NCBI GenBank assembly: GCA_019245255.1
Contig: JAFARV010000693.1
Location: forward strand, 1 to 9,855
DNA: 9,855 bases
Direction: 5' to 3'
Origin: Acidobacteriaceae bacterium
GTDB lineage: Bacteria; Acidobacteriota; Terriglobia; Bryobacterales; Bryobacteraceae
Below, one piece after another: positions 1 to 6,511 of the stretch. Below the pieces are notes generated by a model, which made no database searches, was not told where the DNA came from, and saw only the letters and a list, made by a program, of their open reading frames with translations. A program made the translations under genes and the position numbers. Numbering within the stretch: position 1 is the stretch's first letter; the number at the start of each line of letters is the position of its first letter.

Positions 1-2139
1 CGTAGCCGGCTTCATGGCGGTTCGCACCAGGATTCTCCGGCCTCCGAATCCGGTGAACAGATGAGGCAAAAACGCTTCCGCCATCGTGGGCCGCGTGGGG
101 CCTTCATTTCGAAAGTCGCTGACGATACCGGCAATTTCAAATCGGGGGGCGCGCCCTGGCGCAAACATGCGATCCAGCGCTTTGAACCCGATTTCTTTCC
201 CGAGTGCATCCCCACGCTCGAAGTAGCGCCGGGCAAAGGTCTGATTCACCACGGCGACCAGGCGCCCCGTGGCAACCTCGTCAGCCGAAAACAGGCGCCC
301 GCGAACCAGGTGAAGATCTAAGGTTTTGAAATAGCTCGCGCTACACGGCTCGAACATGGTCTCCCACACCGGTGTGTGCGGCTTGCCCGGAATGATCACA
401 TCGCTCACCATGCCGCCTTTGGTGGGCAGCCCCATCGACACTGCTTCACTGATAACGCCCGGCAGCGCAGCCACTCTGGCAAGCAGTTGGTCCATGTACT
501 TACGCTTTTGCGCAAGCGTGTCGTATCTGTTTTTGGGGAAATGAATCCACGCTTCGAATAAGTTGCCGGATCGAACACCCAAGTCCTTATGCGTAAGTGC
601 GACAAAGCTTTGAACAGTAAGTCCGGCAGAAACCAGTAAGAGCACCGACAGCGCTACCTGACAAACGACTAGACCGGAACGAAATCGCCTGCCCAGAGAG
701 CTGGCGGATACGCCCACGCCCGTTCCGCCCATCTGAGGCGTCAGGTTAAGGCGGGCGGCATAGATCGCCGGAGCGAGTCCGGAAAGCAAGCTAGCGAGCA
801 AAGACACTCCGACCGCGAACAGCAGCGTCGGCCGATTCAGAGAAAGAGACGCTTCCACAGGGATTCGCGCGACGGGCGCCACCAATCGGGTCACAACCAG
901 CTTCAAGCCGACGAAAGCGAGCGCAGATCCAGCCCCGCAACCCAATACTGCAAGAAGTAAAGTCTCAATCAGCGATTGGCGGACAAGTCTCGCGCGGCTT
1001 GCGCCCAGCGCCGCGCGCATGGCTAATTCCTTCACACGTCCGCTCGCCTGGACCAGCAGCAGACTCGCGGCATTGCTGCAGGAAAGCAGTAGCAGCAGCA
1101 CCACGGCCGCCGCAAGCAACACCAGCGCAGTCCGAAAATCCCCCACTACCGCATCGCTCAGAGATGTCAATGTGATCGAAAAGTGCTGAGGATAATCCGT
1201 TGGATACAGGCGCGCCAGCCCCATCGCTGTCACGCCGAGGTCCGCCTGGGCGGCTTCGATCTTCACTCCCGGTTTGAGAATAGCGGTGGCCCAAAACGAT
1301 CGCGGTTCGTTCTCCTCGAATGTTTGATTCGCGTTCCATGCCGCCGGCATCCAGACGTCCGCGCCGAGTGGTTGGAACCTCGCTGGCATCACCCCAATCA
1401 CCGTCCGGGGATGGCCATCGAGCATCATCTGCGCCCCGACAACGTTTCGGTCCCCGCCGAACTGTTTTTGCCAAAACTTGTAGTTCAGGAGCACTACTTC
1501 AACCGGGCGAGACCGGGAATCCCCTTCGGTAATCCCCCTCCCCAGCAGCGGCTGAACGCCGAAGAACTCCATCGCGTTTGGGGTCAAAGCGCCGCCGTGC
1601 AGTACTTCCGCAACACGATCGTGAGCATAGACCGGGTACCAGTTGGCGTAACCGGCGATATCTTCACACGAGTGGCTCTGTTTCCGAAATGCGGCGATTT
1701 CGTCCAACCGGAACTCGTAACGATAACCCTTCCCGGGCTCGTGCGTATCGTCAATTCGAATGGCAGCCAGCCGGTCTGCGCCGCGATAAGGAAAAGGATG
1801 CAGCTCGCCGTTGTAGATGACGCTGAAAACGATTATCGAGAAACCAATGCCGAGCGTCAACGCGAGCACTGTCATGACATTCAGTCCGCGCGTTCTCCTC
1901 AAAAGCCGCACAGCGGTCATCGCATCGTGAATGCAGGTTTCGAGCGGCGTAATCCACAGGACGTCATGACATTCCTCTTTCAACCGCTGTGGATTCCCAA
2001 GTCTCAGCGAAGCGTTTCGGCGCGCTTCTCCCTCCGGCATGCCGGCTTGCACATTCGCAGCCGTCAGATCTTCAAGGTGAAGGCGGAGCTCACTGTCGAG
2101 ATCGGGTTCGAATTTAGAACGGCGCCATAACTTGAGCAT
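1..2139 (-). CDS. ADOP-type (MacB/FtsX-like) permease, C-terminus beyond the window
   Basis: The frame is open from ATG at 2139 to base 1: 713 codons and no stop. Residues 1-70 are a charged cytoplasmic prefix (DSELRLHLEDL...EARRNASLRLGN), typical of the acidobacterial ADOP permeases (TIGR03434 type). A membrane helix follows at about 86-108, a MacB-type periplasmic domain at about 110-335, three helices of the first FtsX domain (about 337-363, 390-416, 438-461), then a second unit with a helix at about 489-511 and a second periplasmic domain running off the edge. The last three helices are missing; such proteins are usually about 800-870 residues. No Walker A motif is visible, so any ATPase must be separate. 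Efflux or envelope export is the family expectation; the substrate is unknown. An in-frame GTG at 2148 with GAGG about 10 bases upstream is an alternative start. PadR lies just upstream on the same strand, suggesting co-transcription. Confidence 0.9.
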   Translation of the reverse strand, partial: MLKLWRRSKFEPDLDSELRLHLEDLTAANVQAGMPEGEARRNASLRLGNPQRLKEECHDVLWITPLETCIHDAMTAVRLLRRTRGLNVMTVLALTLGIGFSIIVFSVIYNGELHPFPYRGADRLAAIRIDDTHEPGKGYRYEFRLDEIAAFRKQSHSCEDIAGYANWYPVYAHDRVAEVLHGGALTPNAMEFFGVQPLLGRGITEGDSRSRPVEVVLLNYKFWQKQFGGDRNVVGAQMMLDGHPRTVIGVMPARFQPLGADVWMPAAWNANQTFEENEPRSFWATAILKPGVKIEAAQADLGVTAMGLARLYPTDYPQHFSITLTSLSDAVVGDFRTALVLLAAAVVLLLLLSCSNAASLLLVQASGRVKELAMRAALGASRARLVRQSLIETLLLAVLGCGAGSALAFVGLKLVVTRLVAPVARIPVEASLSLNRPTLLFAVGVSLLASLLSGLAPAIYAARLNLTPQMGGTGVGVSASSLGRRFRSGLVVCQVALSVLLLVSAGLTVQSFVALTHKDLGVRSGNLFEAWIHFPKNRYDTLAQKRKYMDQLLARVAALPGVISEAVSMGLPTKGGMVSDVIIPGKPHTPVWETMFEPCSASYFKTLDLHLVRGRLFSADEVATGRLVAVVNQTFARRYFERGDALGKEIGFKALDRMFAPGRAPRFEIAGIVSDFRNEGPTRPTMAEAFLPHLFTGFGGRRILVRTAMKPAT

Positions 2140-2201
2140 TGTGCGCACTGGTTAGAGACCTCGCATCCGTCGAGTTACCTGCCACCTCACTCCGCACACC
2201 T

Positions 2202-2540
2202 TCAGCGCGATGGTTCGAAAAGACGTGCTATGGTTGCGGAGATTCTTTCCCACTTCACCGTTTCCACCGCGAGCTGCTTTTTGCCTGCCCGGGTAAGCGA
2301 ATAAAACTTGGCACGGCGATTGTTGTCCGACGTGCCCCACTCAGCACGAATCCAGCCGCGCTGCTGCAGCCGAACCAGCGCCGGATAAATCGTTCCCTGA
2401 TTCAACGTCAGTGCATCAGCGCTCACCTGCTCGATTCGGCGCGCAATTGCGTATCCGTTCAACGGCCCCATGGTCTCCAGGCTCTTAAGTACCATGAGGT
2501 CCAGCGTTCCCTGCAGTACGTCGGATTTGTCGTCACCCAT
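2202..2540 (-). CDS. PadR-family transcriptional regulator (acidobacterial ADOP-associated type)
   Basis: A 112-residue winged-helix repressor. The sequence from LQGTLDLMVLKSL through GYAIARRIEQ to GTIYPALVRLQQRGWI is the PadR DNA-binding domain, with the characteristic G-T-I-Y-P-A-L recognition-helix/wing junction. The C-terminal helix (LAVETVKWERISATIARLF) is the short dimerisation helix of subfamily 2. It matches the small PadR proteins (TIGR03433 type) that accompany ADOP permeases in Acidobacteria. The start at 2540 gives the usual family length. The frame extends to 2597, and ATG 2573 has a good ribosome-binding site (AGGA eight bases upstream), so a slightly longer product is possible. 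The gene lies about 60 bases upstream of the permease on the same strand. Its likely targets are its own promoter and perhaps the ATGT...ACAT dyads at 3638-3684. Confidence 0.9.
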   Translation of the reverse strand: MGDDKSDVLQGTLDLMVLKSLETMGPLNGYAIARRIEQVSADALTLNQGTIYPALVRLQQRGWIRAEWGTSDNNRRAKFYSLTRAGKKQLAVETVKWERISATIARLFEPSR

Positions 2541-2568
2541 CAGATGCGGTTCCCTGCCCTCAAAGACC

Positions 2569-2597
2569 AGCATGCCCCTTTTCCTGTTGAATGTCAA
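2569..2597 (-). promoter_or_regulatory. Possible promoter for padR-permease
   Basis: On the minus strand a perfect TTGACA (2592-2597) is followed after 17 bases by CATGCT (2569-2574), which matches only three of six bases of a -10 box. Transcription from here would suit a PadR start at 2540 but not the longer alternatives at 2573 or 2597. The weak -10 keeps this tentative. Confidence 0.25.
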
Positions 2598-2646
2598 CTG
2601 GAGACCGTGACTATTCTAATGCCACCTCGCGCGCTGCCGTCACATT

Positions 2647-3597
2647 CTAAAAAAAGGCAGCTATGTCGATCGTGTCGCGCGCGCGTCGGGAATTCCCCGC
2701 CTCCTTCGATGCCGTAACTGCACGCTGCAGCTCGCGTTCAATGCTTTTCGCCGATTGAATCTCCTTGGTTTGCCTCAGAAAACGTGCGTATTGCGCCATT
2801 ACGCTGCGATAACCCGGACTCCACCACCCAAGTTGCCTGCCCATCACAAAACTTCCTTGCCGCATCAATTCGCCCGCAGCGGCGAGGTTCCCGGCTTTCC
2901 ATTGCGCATACCCCAGCAGAAACGTCCCGAATCCGACCGGGAAATCGTCCGGCCGAAAATTCTGGCGAAGCAAATCGAGTGCGTTCTGTGAGTAATCGAT
3001 CGCAGCAGTGTACTCATGCGACAAACCGAGAGCCAAAGAGAGAGCAAACAGAGCGCTGATCTTGTCCTCGGGAAATGCATTGGATTCGGACAGGATCTCA
3101 TTCGCCGCAAGCACGCCATACTGCTTCGCCTTGGCCGCGCTTCGTTGCCGCAGATACAGCGTCGAGAGATGGAGCCAGCTACGTGCCAACTCTGGCTTCT
3201 GTCCCGCGCTTTCACGAATCGCAAGCGCATTGAGCTCGGCCCGCTCTGCATCGGGAAGCCTTCCAGTATCGAGATAGACGGTCCCGAGACCGTCGATCGC
3301 CGCGGCCAGATCTAGCGAAGACATAGGTGATCTTTTGAAGCTCCGAATCGCACCGTCAAACATCTTTTCTGACTGATCGTAAAGACCCGCATCTTCGTAC
3401 AACGTAGCTAAGTACACGCGCAACCGACCGAGCTCGACCGGTGAACCAGTGCTCGATTGCGCATTGGACACAGCAGCTTCATACCGGGCAATCTCATGGT
3501 GCAGATCGTCTTTCGTGAGCATCTGCGCATTGATTCCCGGAGCTGCGCCCGTGAGCATCGAAAGCCCTACCAGGCAAACGGCGAGAGTTGTGTACAT
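2647..3597 (-). CDS. Exported TPR-like helical-repeat protein of unknown function
   Basis: From ATG 3597 the product is 316 residues. Residues 1-25 form a hydrophobic stretch (TTLAVCLVGLSMLTGAA) ending in INAQ, consistent with a signal peptide or anchor, though it lacks a clear positive n-region. The rest is helical with degenerate tetratricopeptide-type pairs: about 54-90 (LYEDAGLYDQSEKMF), 96-131 (LGTVYLDTGRLPDAERA) and 136-170 (LHLSTLYLRQRSAAKAKQY), then less regular repeats. Such proteins are usually scaffolds; no catalytic motif is visible. The start at 3597 is chosen because GAGGT lies about 9 bases upstream. In-frame ATGs at 3639 and 3648 would add 14 or 17 residues and one arginine, but have no ribosome-binding site and sit inside an operator-like dyad. 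It is upstream of padR on the same strand, divergent from the ArsA gene. Confidence 0.8.
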   Translation of the reverse strand: MYTTLAVCLVGLSMLTGAAPGINAQMLTKDDLHHEIARYEAAVSNAQSSTGSPVELGRLRVYLATLYEDAGLYDQSEKMFDGAIRSFKRSPMSSLDLAAAIDGLGTVYLDTGRLPDAERAELNALAIRESAGQKPELARSWLHLSTLYLRQRSAAKAKQYGVLAANEILSESNAFPEDKISALFALSLALGLSHEYTAAIDYSQNALDLLRQNFRPDDFPVGFGTFLLGYAQWKAGNLAAAGELMRQGSFVMGRQLGWWSPGYRSVMAQYARFLRQTKEIQSAKSIERELQRAVTASKEAGNSRRARDTIDIAAFF

Positions 3598-3637
3598 TTG
3601 TGCTATACCTCGCGTACCCAGCTGCAATTGAATGGCC

Positions 3638-3684
3638 ATGTTGATCATCTACATAAGTCCGTATAAGATGTTGTTGTTCTACAT
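3638..3684. promoter_or_regulatory. Two tandem operator-like dyads, ATGTTG-N5-CTACAT
   Basis: Copies at 3638-3654 and 3668-3684 are identical at 14 of 17 positions; the three differences all lie in the central five bases. Each is a near-perfect dyad (ATGTTG against ATGTAG on the other strand). Their starts are exactly 30 bp apart, about three helical turns, so two dimers would bind the same DNA face. Between them lies GTATAAGAT, whose TATAAG (3662-3667) matches five of six bases of a -10 box for the plus strand; TTGATC (3641-3646) is a possible but tightly spaced -35. The ATGT...ACAT ends recall the PadR operator dyad known from Pediococcus and Bacillus (ATGT-N8-ACAT from memory; the spacer here is nine). 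Binding by the nearby PadR is an inference. Confidence 0.6.
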
Positions 3685-3718
3685 GAGTGTCAGCGCGAAA
3701 GTCGTTCGCGTACGAAAA

Positions 3719-3742
3719 TCAGTGTTCAAAAACGAACGCTGA
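3719..3742 (+). promoter_or_regulatory. Hairpin in the arsA leader
   Basis: TCAGTGTTC (3719-3727) can pair with GAACGCTGA (3734-3742) across a six-base loop AAAAAC: nine pairs, one of them G-U. An alternative exact pairing exists between CGTTCG (3703-3708) and CGAACG (3733-3738), which excludes the first. The sequence is in the 5' leader of the ArsA gene if translation starts at 3774. There is no U-tract, so it is not an obvious terminator. The function is unknown. Confidence 0.3.
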
Positions 3743-3773
3743 ATGTTCCGCCCACCCTCTCGCGTGCAGGCAA

Positions 3774-4982
3774 ATGAAGTATCGTATTCGCGTGAGAATA
3801 CTCTTATTCAGTGGAAAGGGCGGCGTCGGCAAAACAAGCGTTGCCGCTGCCACCGCAGTTCATCTCGCCCGCGCCGGAAAACGAACGTTGGTCATGAGCG
3901 TCGACCCGGCGCACAGCCTCGCGGACTCCTTTGACTTCGGCGGTGCACTGTTTCACCGCGACACATCAGAGCCGGTGCACGTCGCCGAAAATCTCTTCAT
4001 GCAGGAAGTCAACATCAACCAGGAGATCAATCGCCACTGGCGCGAAATCTCCACCTACATAACCTCCGTTCTTCGCACGACCGGACTGAGTGGGATCGAG
4101 GCCGAGGAAATGGCAATCTTCCCAGGCATGGAGGAACTGAGCGCCATGATGTACGTCAATCAGTACCGGAACTCCGGTGAGTTCGATGTTCTTCTGCTCG
4201 ACTGCGCGCCCACCGCCGAATCGCTCCGGTTCGTTACCATGCCGACCACGCTCGATTGGTACATGAAGCACATCTTTGGCTTCCAGCGGAGCATGTTGAA
4301 AGCCGTCCGGCCATTTGCCAATCGCTTTGCTCCAGTAGAGTTACCCCCTGACAGCTATTTCCGTAACCTGCAGGATCTGTTCTCAAGAGTGCAAGGCGTC
4401 GATTCGATCCTGGAAAACCCGGCTTTGACGAGCGTTCGGCTGGTCACCAACGCCGAAAAGATGGTGCTTCGCGAGACACAGCGCGCCTTCGTCTACTTTT
4501 CACTGCACGGCTTAACGGTGGATTGGATCATCGTCAATCGCTTGCTGCCGGACGAGATCGCCGATCCCTTTTTCGAGTCGTGGAGAAAGACGCAAAGCGA
4601 AACTCTGGCACACATGGAGCAATATTTCGCGCCCGTGCCGGTGCGGCGGGTTCCCATGTTCCGTAACGAAGTTGTCGGCTATGAACAGCTTCGAAACCTG
4701 GCGGAAGCGTTGTACGCTCCGGGTGAGGACCCGGCTGCCGTCACCCGGAGCAGCGCGCCTTTCTCGTTCGCGAATGACGAAGATCGGCACTTGGTTACGC
4801 TCGAACTCCCGTTCGCCGAGAAGGCGGAAATCGGTGTGTTTAAAAAAGGTGACGAACTCGTCATAGAGGTGGGCACCATACGCCGTCACGTGGGACTCCC
4901 CACAACCATGGCTGGCTTGCAGCCCCTTCGGGCCCGTCTCGATGGGCGTAGACTGGTAGTGGAACTAGGTACAACCGTATGA
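3774..4982 (+). CDS. ArsA/GET3-family ATPase with C-terminal HSP20-like domain
   Basis: A 402-residue single-domain member of the ArsA/GET3 ATPase family. Residues 14-21 are the deviant Walker A (GKGGVGKT, with the signature lysine at 15), 42-48 are switch I (SVDPAHS) and 143-147 are switch II (DCAPT; most relatives have DTAPT). FPGMEEL near 116-122 is typical of this bacterial subgroup. Residues from about 338 to the end form a beta-rich ArsA_HSP20-type domain. There is one nucleotide-binding domain, so it probably works as a homodimer. The duplicated halves and cysteine set of plasmid arsenite-efflux ArsA are absent, and no ars genes are nearby, so resistance is unlikely; handling of a hydrophobic or protein client is more plausible. 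ATG 3774 is preferred over GTG 3687, whose extra 29 residues look non-coding; GTG 3792 is also possible. The stop overlaps the next start. Confidence 0.9.
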   Translation: MKYRIRVRILLFSGKGGVGKTSVAAATAVHLARAGKRTLVMSVDPAHSLADSFDFGGALFHRDTSEPVHVAENLFMQEVNINQEINRHWREISTYITSVLRTTGLSGIEAEEMAIFPGMEELSAMMYVNQYRNSGEFDVLLLDCAPTAESLRFVTMPTTLDWYMKHIFGFQRSMLKAVRPFANRFAPVELPPDSYFRNLQDLFSRVQGVDSILENPALTSVRLVTNAEKMVLRETQRAFVYFSLHGLTVDWIIVNRLLPDEIADPFFESWRKTQSETLAHMEQYFAPVPVRRVPMFRNEVVGYEQLRNLAEALYAPGEDPAAVTRSSAPFSFANDEDRHLVTLELPFAEKAEIGVFKKGDELVIEVGTIRRHVGLPTTMAGLQPLRARLDGRRLVVELGTTV

Positions 4983-5221
4983 GCGAAACAGCACAGGGAA
5001 CACAGGGCAGCGCCGGCAACGCGCACATTGATTCGATTTGCGATTTCGTGCGCGAGACGTTAGAAAGCATGTCGGACGTGATAACTCCGCCCGAGCAGGC
5101 GTGCCAGCATTTCCGCGAATCACGCCTCGAATTCCTGCGCGGAGTTCGCGCCATCGTCGATCATCGGATTGACCGGCTATCGCGCAAGAACCAGTCCGGT
5201 GAGCGGGTCAACGTCGAATAA
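4979..5221 (+). CDS. Small helical protein coupled to the ArsA ATPase
   Basis: An 80-residue soluble protein whose ATG overlaps the ArsA stop codon in the ATGA arrangement, the usual sign of translational coupling. Residues 1-15 are polar and probably disordered. From about 16 to 72 it is predicted helical: an amphipathic segment (SICDFVRETLESM), a proline break, then a charged helix (HFRESRLEFLRGVRAIVDHRIDRLSR) that could form a coiled coil. There is no signal peptide, membrane segment or catalytic motif. I recall similar short proteins next to bacterial ArsA-HSP20 ATPases but can assign no named function. The coupling suggests production in fixed ratio and direct interaction with the ATPase, which is an inference. 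Confidence 0.8.
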   Translation: MSETAQGTQGSAGNAHIDSICDFVRETLESMSDVITPPEQACQHFRESRLEFLRGVRAIVDHRIDRLSRKNQSGERVNVE

Positions 5222-5238
5222 CGAAGAAAACTTGTGGG

Positions 5239-5272
5239 GCAGGCGCAAGCCTGCGCCGGGCGCTCCGCCCGG
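5239..5272. repeat. Twin perfect hairpins between convergent genes (REP-like or bidirectional terminator)
   Basis: GCAGGC (5239-5244) pairs with GCCTGC (5249-5254) around a four-base GCAA loop. Right after it, CCGGGCG (5256-5262) pairs with CGCCCGG (5266-5272) around CTC. The two back-to-back GC-rich stems lie in the 101-base gap between the convergent ArsA pair and the DeoR gene. On the minus strand a loose T-rich tract (TTTTCTT, 5223-5229) follows about 9 bases after the last stem, so transcription from deoR may end here. The compact twin-stem form also resembles dispersed REP-type intergenic repeats. Confidence 0.6.
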
Positions 5273-5322
5273 CTCCTTCCTCGCGACAATGATCGGCAAC
5301 CAACGATTGCGAACTCGCACGC

Positions 5323-6078
5323 CTAAGCCTTGATGATTGTGACTCCCCGCCTCTTGTACGGCGCTATCGCTTTATCTGCGGTCTCACTTGGCACCACCAT
5401 TCCATGAATTTCCTCCAGGCCGGCGATGACATACGCCGAAGCAGCATTCAGCTTCTCCGGTGAGACGAGCACAATTGTCTCCGCGGCGGCTTTGATTAAC
5501 GCACGTTTGACGTGAGCTTCCTCAAAGTCTCCGGTGCTCAAGCCGAGCTCGGCATGAATGCCGGTTATGCCCATAAAGTAGAAATCTGCACGAATCCGGC
5601 CGATCGCTTCAATCGCGGCAGCACCGGTGCAAACAACGGAATGCTTAAACAAACGGCCACCAATCAGGACCACTTCAACACCTGGATGAGAAACGAGTGT
5701 CACTGCAATCGTTGGGCTGTGAGTAACGATCGTGGCATGGAGAGTCTGCGGGATCCGCCGAGCCAGCTCGCGTGTGGTGGTTCCCCCATCAAGAATGGCC
5801 ACCTGTCCCGGTTGAATCATCGCAGCCGCAGCTCGGCCAATTGCCCTTTTCTCATCCGACGCTAACGTTTCCCGACCCGCAAAATCGGCTACCGCCGGCG
5901 AAGCCGGTAACGCGCCGCCGTGAACCCGCTGCAAAAGACCTTCGTGTGCAAGTTCGCGCAAATCGCGCCGAATCGTGTCCTCGGAAAGGCTCAGCTCGGC
6001 GCTGAGCGCTTTGGCTATTACCTGCCCGTTTTCCGAAAGCCTTTGTAGAATCAATCGCTTACGCTGTTCAGTCAGCAT
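5323..6078 (-). CDS. DeoR/GlpR-family transcriptional regulator
   Basis: A 251-residue protein, the normal length of the family. Residues 1-57 are the DeoR helix-turn-helix (MLTEQRKRLILQRL...LSEDTIRRDLRELAHEGLLQRVHGGA), ending in the family signature RVHGGA. Residues of about 70-230 are the DeoRC sensor domain, with LDGGTTTRELARRI as the phosphosugar-binding loop and VKRALIKAA downstream. Members repress sugar or nucleoside catabolic genes and are released by a phosphorylated intermediate; the effector here cannot be read from sequence. It is divergent from the NDT-like gene across a short gap with phased repeats, which suggests local control and autoregulation. The start at 6078 is standard for the family. 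Confidence 0.93.
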   Translation of the reverse strand: MLTEQRKRLILQRLSENGQVIAKALSAELSLSEDTIRRDLRELAHEGLLQRVHGGALPASPAVADFAGRETLASDEKRAIGRAAAAMIQPGQVAILDGGTTTRELARRIPQTLHATIVTHSPTIAVTLVSHPGVEVVLIGGRLFKHSVVCTGAAAIEAIGRIRADFYFMGITGIHAELGLSTGDFEEAHVKRALIKAAAETIVLVSPEKLNAASAYVIAGLEEIHGMVVPSETADKAIAPYKRRGVTIIKA

Positions 6079-6128
6079 ATTGTCAGCGTATCACGATATT
6101 TATTGACAATGCACGATTATGCACGTTA
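6079..6128. promoter_or_regulatory. Probable DeoR operator-promoter region
   Basis: ATTGTCA (6079-6085) and TGACAAT (6104-6110) form a 7-base inverted repeat. Superimposed are three direct repeats of CACG[AT]T[AT]: CACGATA at 6092, CACGATT at 6112 and CACGTTA at 6122, spaced 20 and 10 bases apart, all on one DNA face. The last two belong to a tandem 10-mer (ATGCACGATT then ATGCACGTTA, 6109-6128). A perfect TTGACA (6103-6108) is followed 18 bases later by TATCGT (6127-6132), a fair plus-strand promoter for the NDT-like gene. Repressor binding to the direct repeats would cover it. That DeoR is the binding protein is inferred from position. Confidence 0.55.
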
Positions 6129-6139
6129 TCGTCGAGTAC

Positions 6140-6511
6140 ATGCTTTCTAAGAAGCCAATGATGATTCTCATCGCGGGGCCCTATCGTTCCGGTACCAATG
6201 ACGACCCGGAACGAATGCAAGCCAATCTGCACCGTTTGGAACAATACGCACTGCCCGTGTATCGCGCCGGACACATACCCATGATCGGTGAATGGGTGGC
6301 TCTGCCGATCATTCGCTCTGCCGGGTCGACAACTGTGGGCGATGCGCTGTATCAGGAGTTTCTCTATCCCACCGCTGCTCGCCTCCTTCAGCATTGCGAT
6401 GCGGTGTTACGGATTCCAGGCGAGTCTACCGGCGCCGATGAAGATGTCCGTATTGCCCGCCAGCGCGGCATTCCCGTTTACTACAGCATTGATGACGTGC
6501 CTTGTTTCTAA
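6140..6511 (+). CDS. Nucleoside 2-deoxyribosyltransferase-like (DUF4406-like) protein
   Basis: A 123-residue protein with the N-terminal signature ILIAGPYRSGTNDDP, followed by MQANLHRLEQYALPVYRAGHIPMIGEWVALP and, near the end, GADEDVRIARQRGIPVYY. This is the layout of the nucleoside 2-deoxyribosyltransferase-like superfamily: a glycine-rich loop after strand 1, and a Gly-Ala-x-x-Glu/Asp segment on the helix carrying the catalytic acid. Members cleave or transfer N-glycosidic bonds of nucleosides or nucleotides; the substrate is not known. The frame begins at 6119, but ATG 6140 matches the usual short N-terminus and clears the operator repeats; ATG 6158 is also possible. No strong ribosome-binding site is visible. 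The gene ends intact just before transposase debris, and its partner is probably the divergent DeoR regulator. Confidence 0.7.
   Translation: MLSKKPMMILIAGPYRSGTNDDPERMQANLHRLEQYALPVYRAGHIPMIGEWVALPIIRSAGSTTVGDALYQEFLYPTAARLLQHCDAVLRIPGESTGADEDVRIARQRGIPVYYSIDDVPCF

Noticed and set aside
965..1474. 169-residue minus-strand frame within the permease
   Set aside because: It is an out-of-frame reading of the permease gene with low-complexity Gly, Arg and Ala content.
1183..2130. 315-residue open frame on the plus strand
   Set aside because: It lies antisense to the ADOP permease, whose minus-strand frame is uninterrupted for 713 codons with clear domains. The plus-strand translation is rich in Arg, His and Pro and has no recognisable motif.
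2139..2717. 192-residue plus-strand frame
   Set aside because: It is antisense to PadR, which has unmistakable family motifs.
3774..4982. Arsenite-efflux pump ATPase of an ars operon
   Set aside because: There is a single nucleotide-binding domain, an HSP20-like tail, no arsB, arsC, arsD or arsR nearby, and no metal-binding cysteine cluster.
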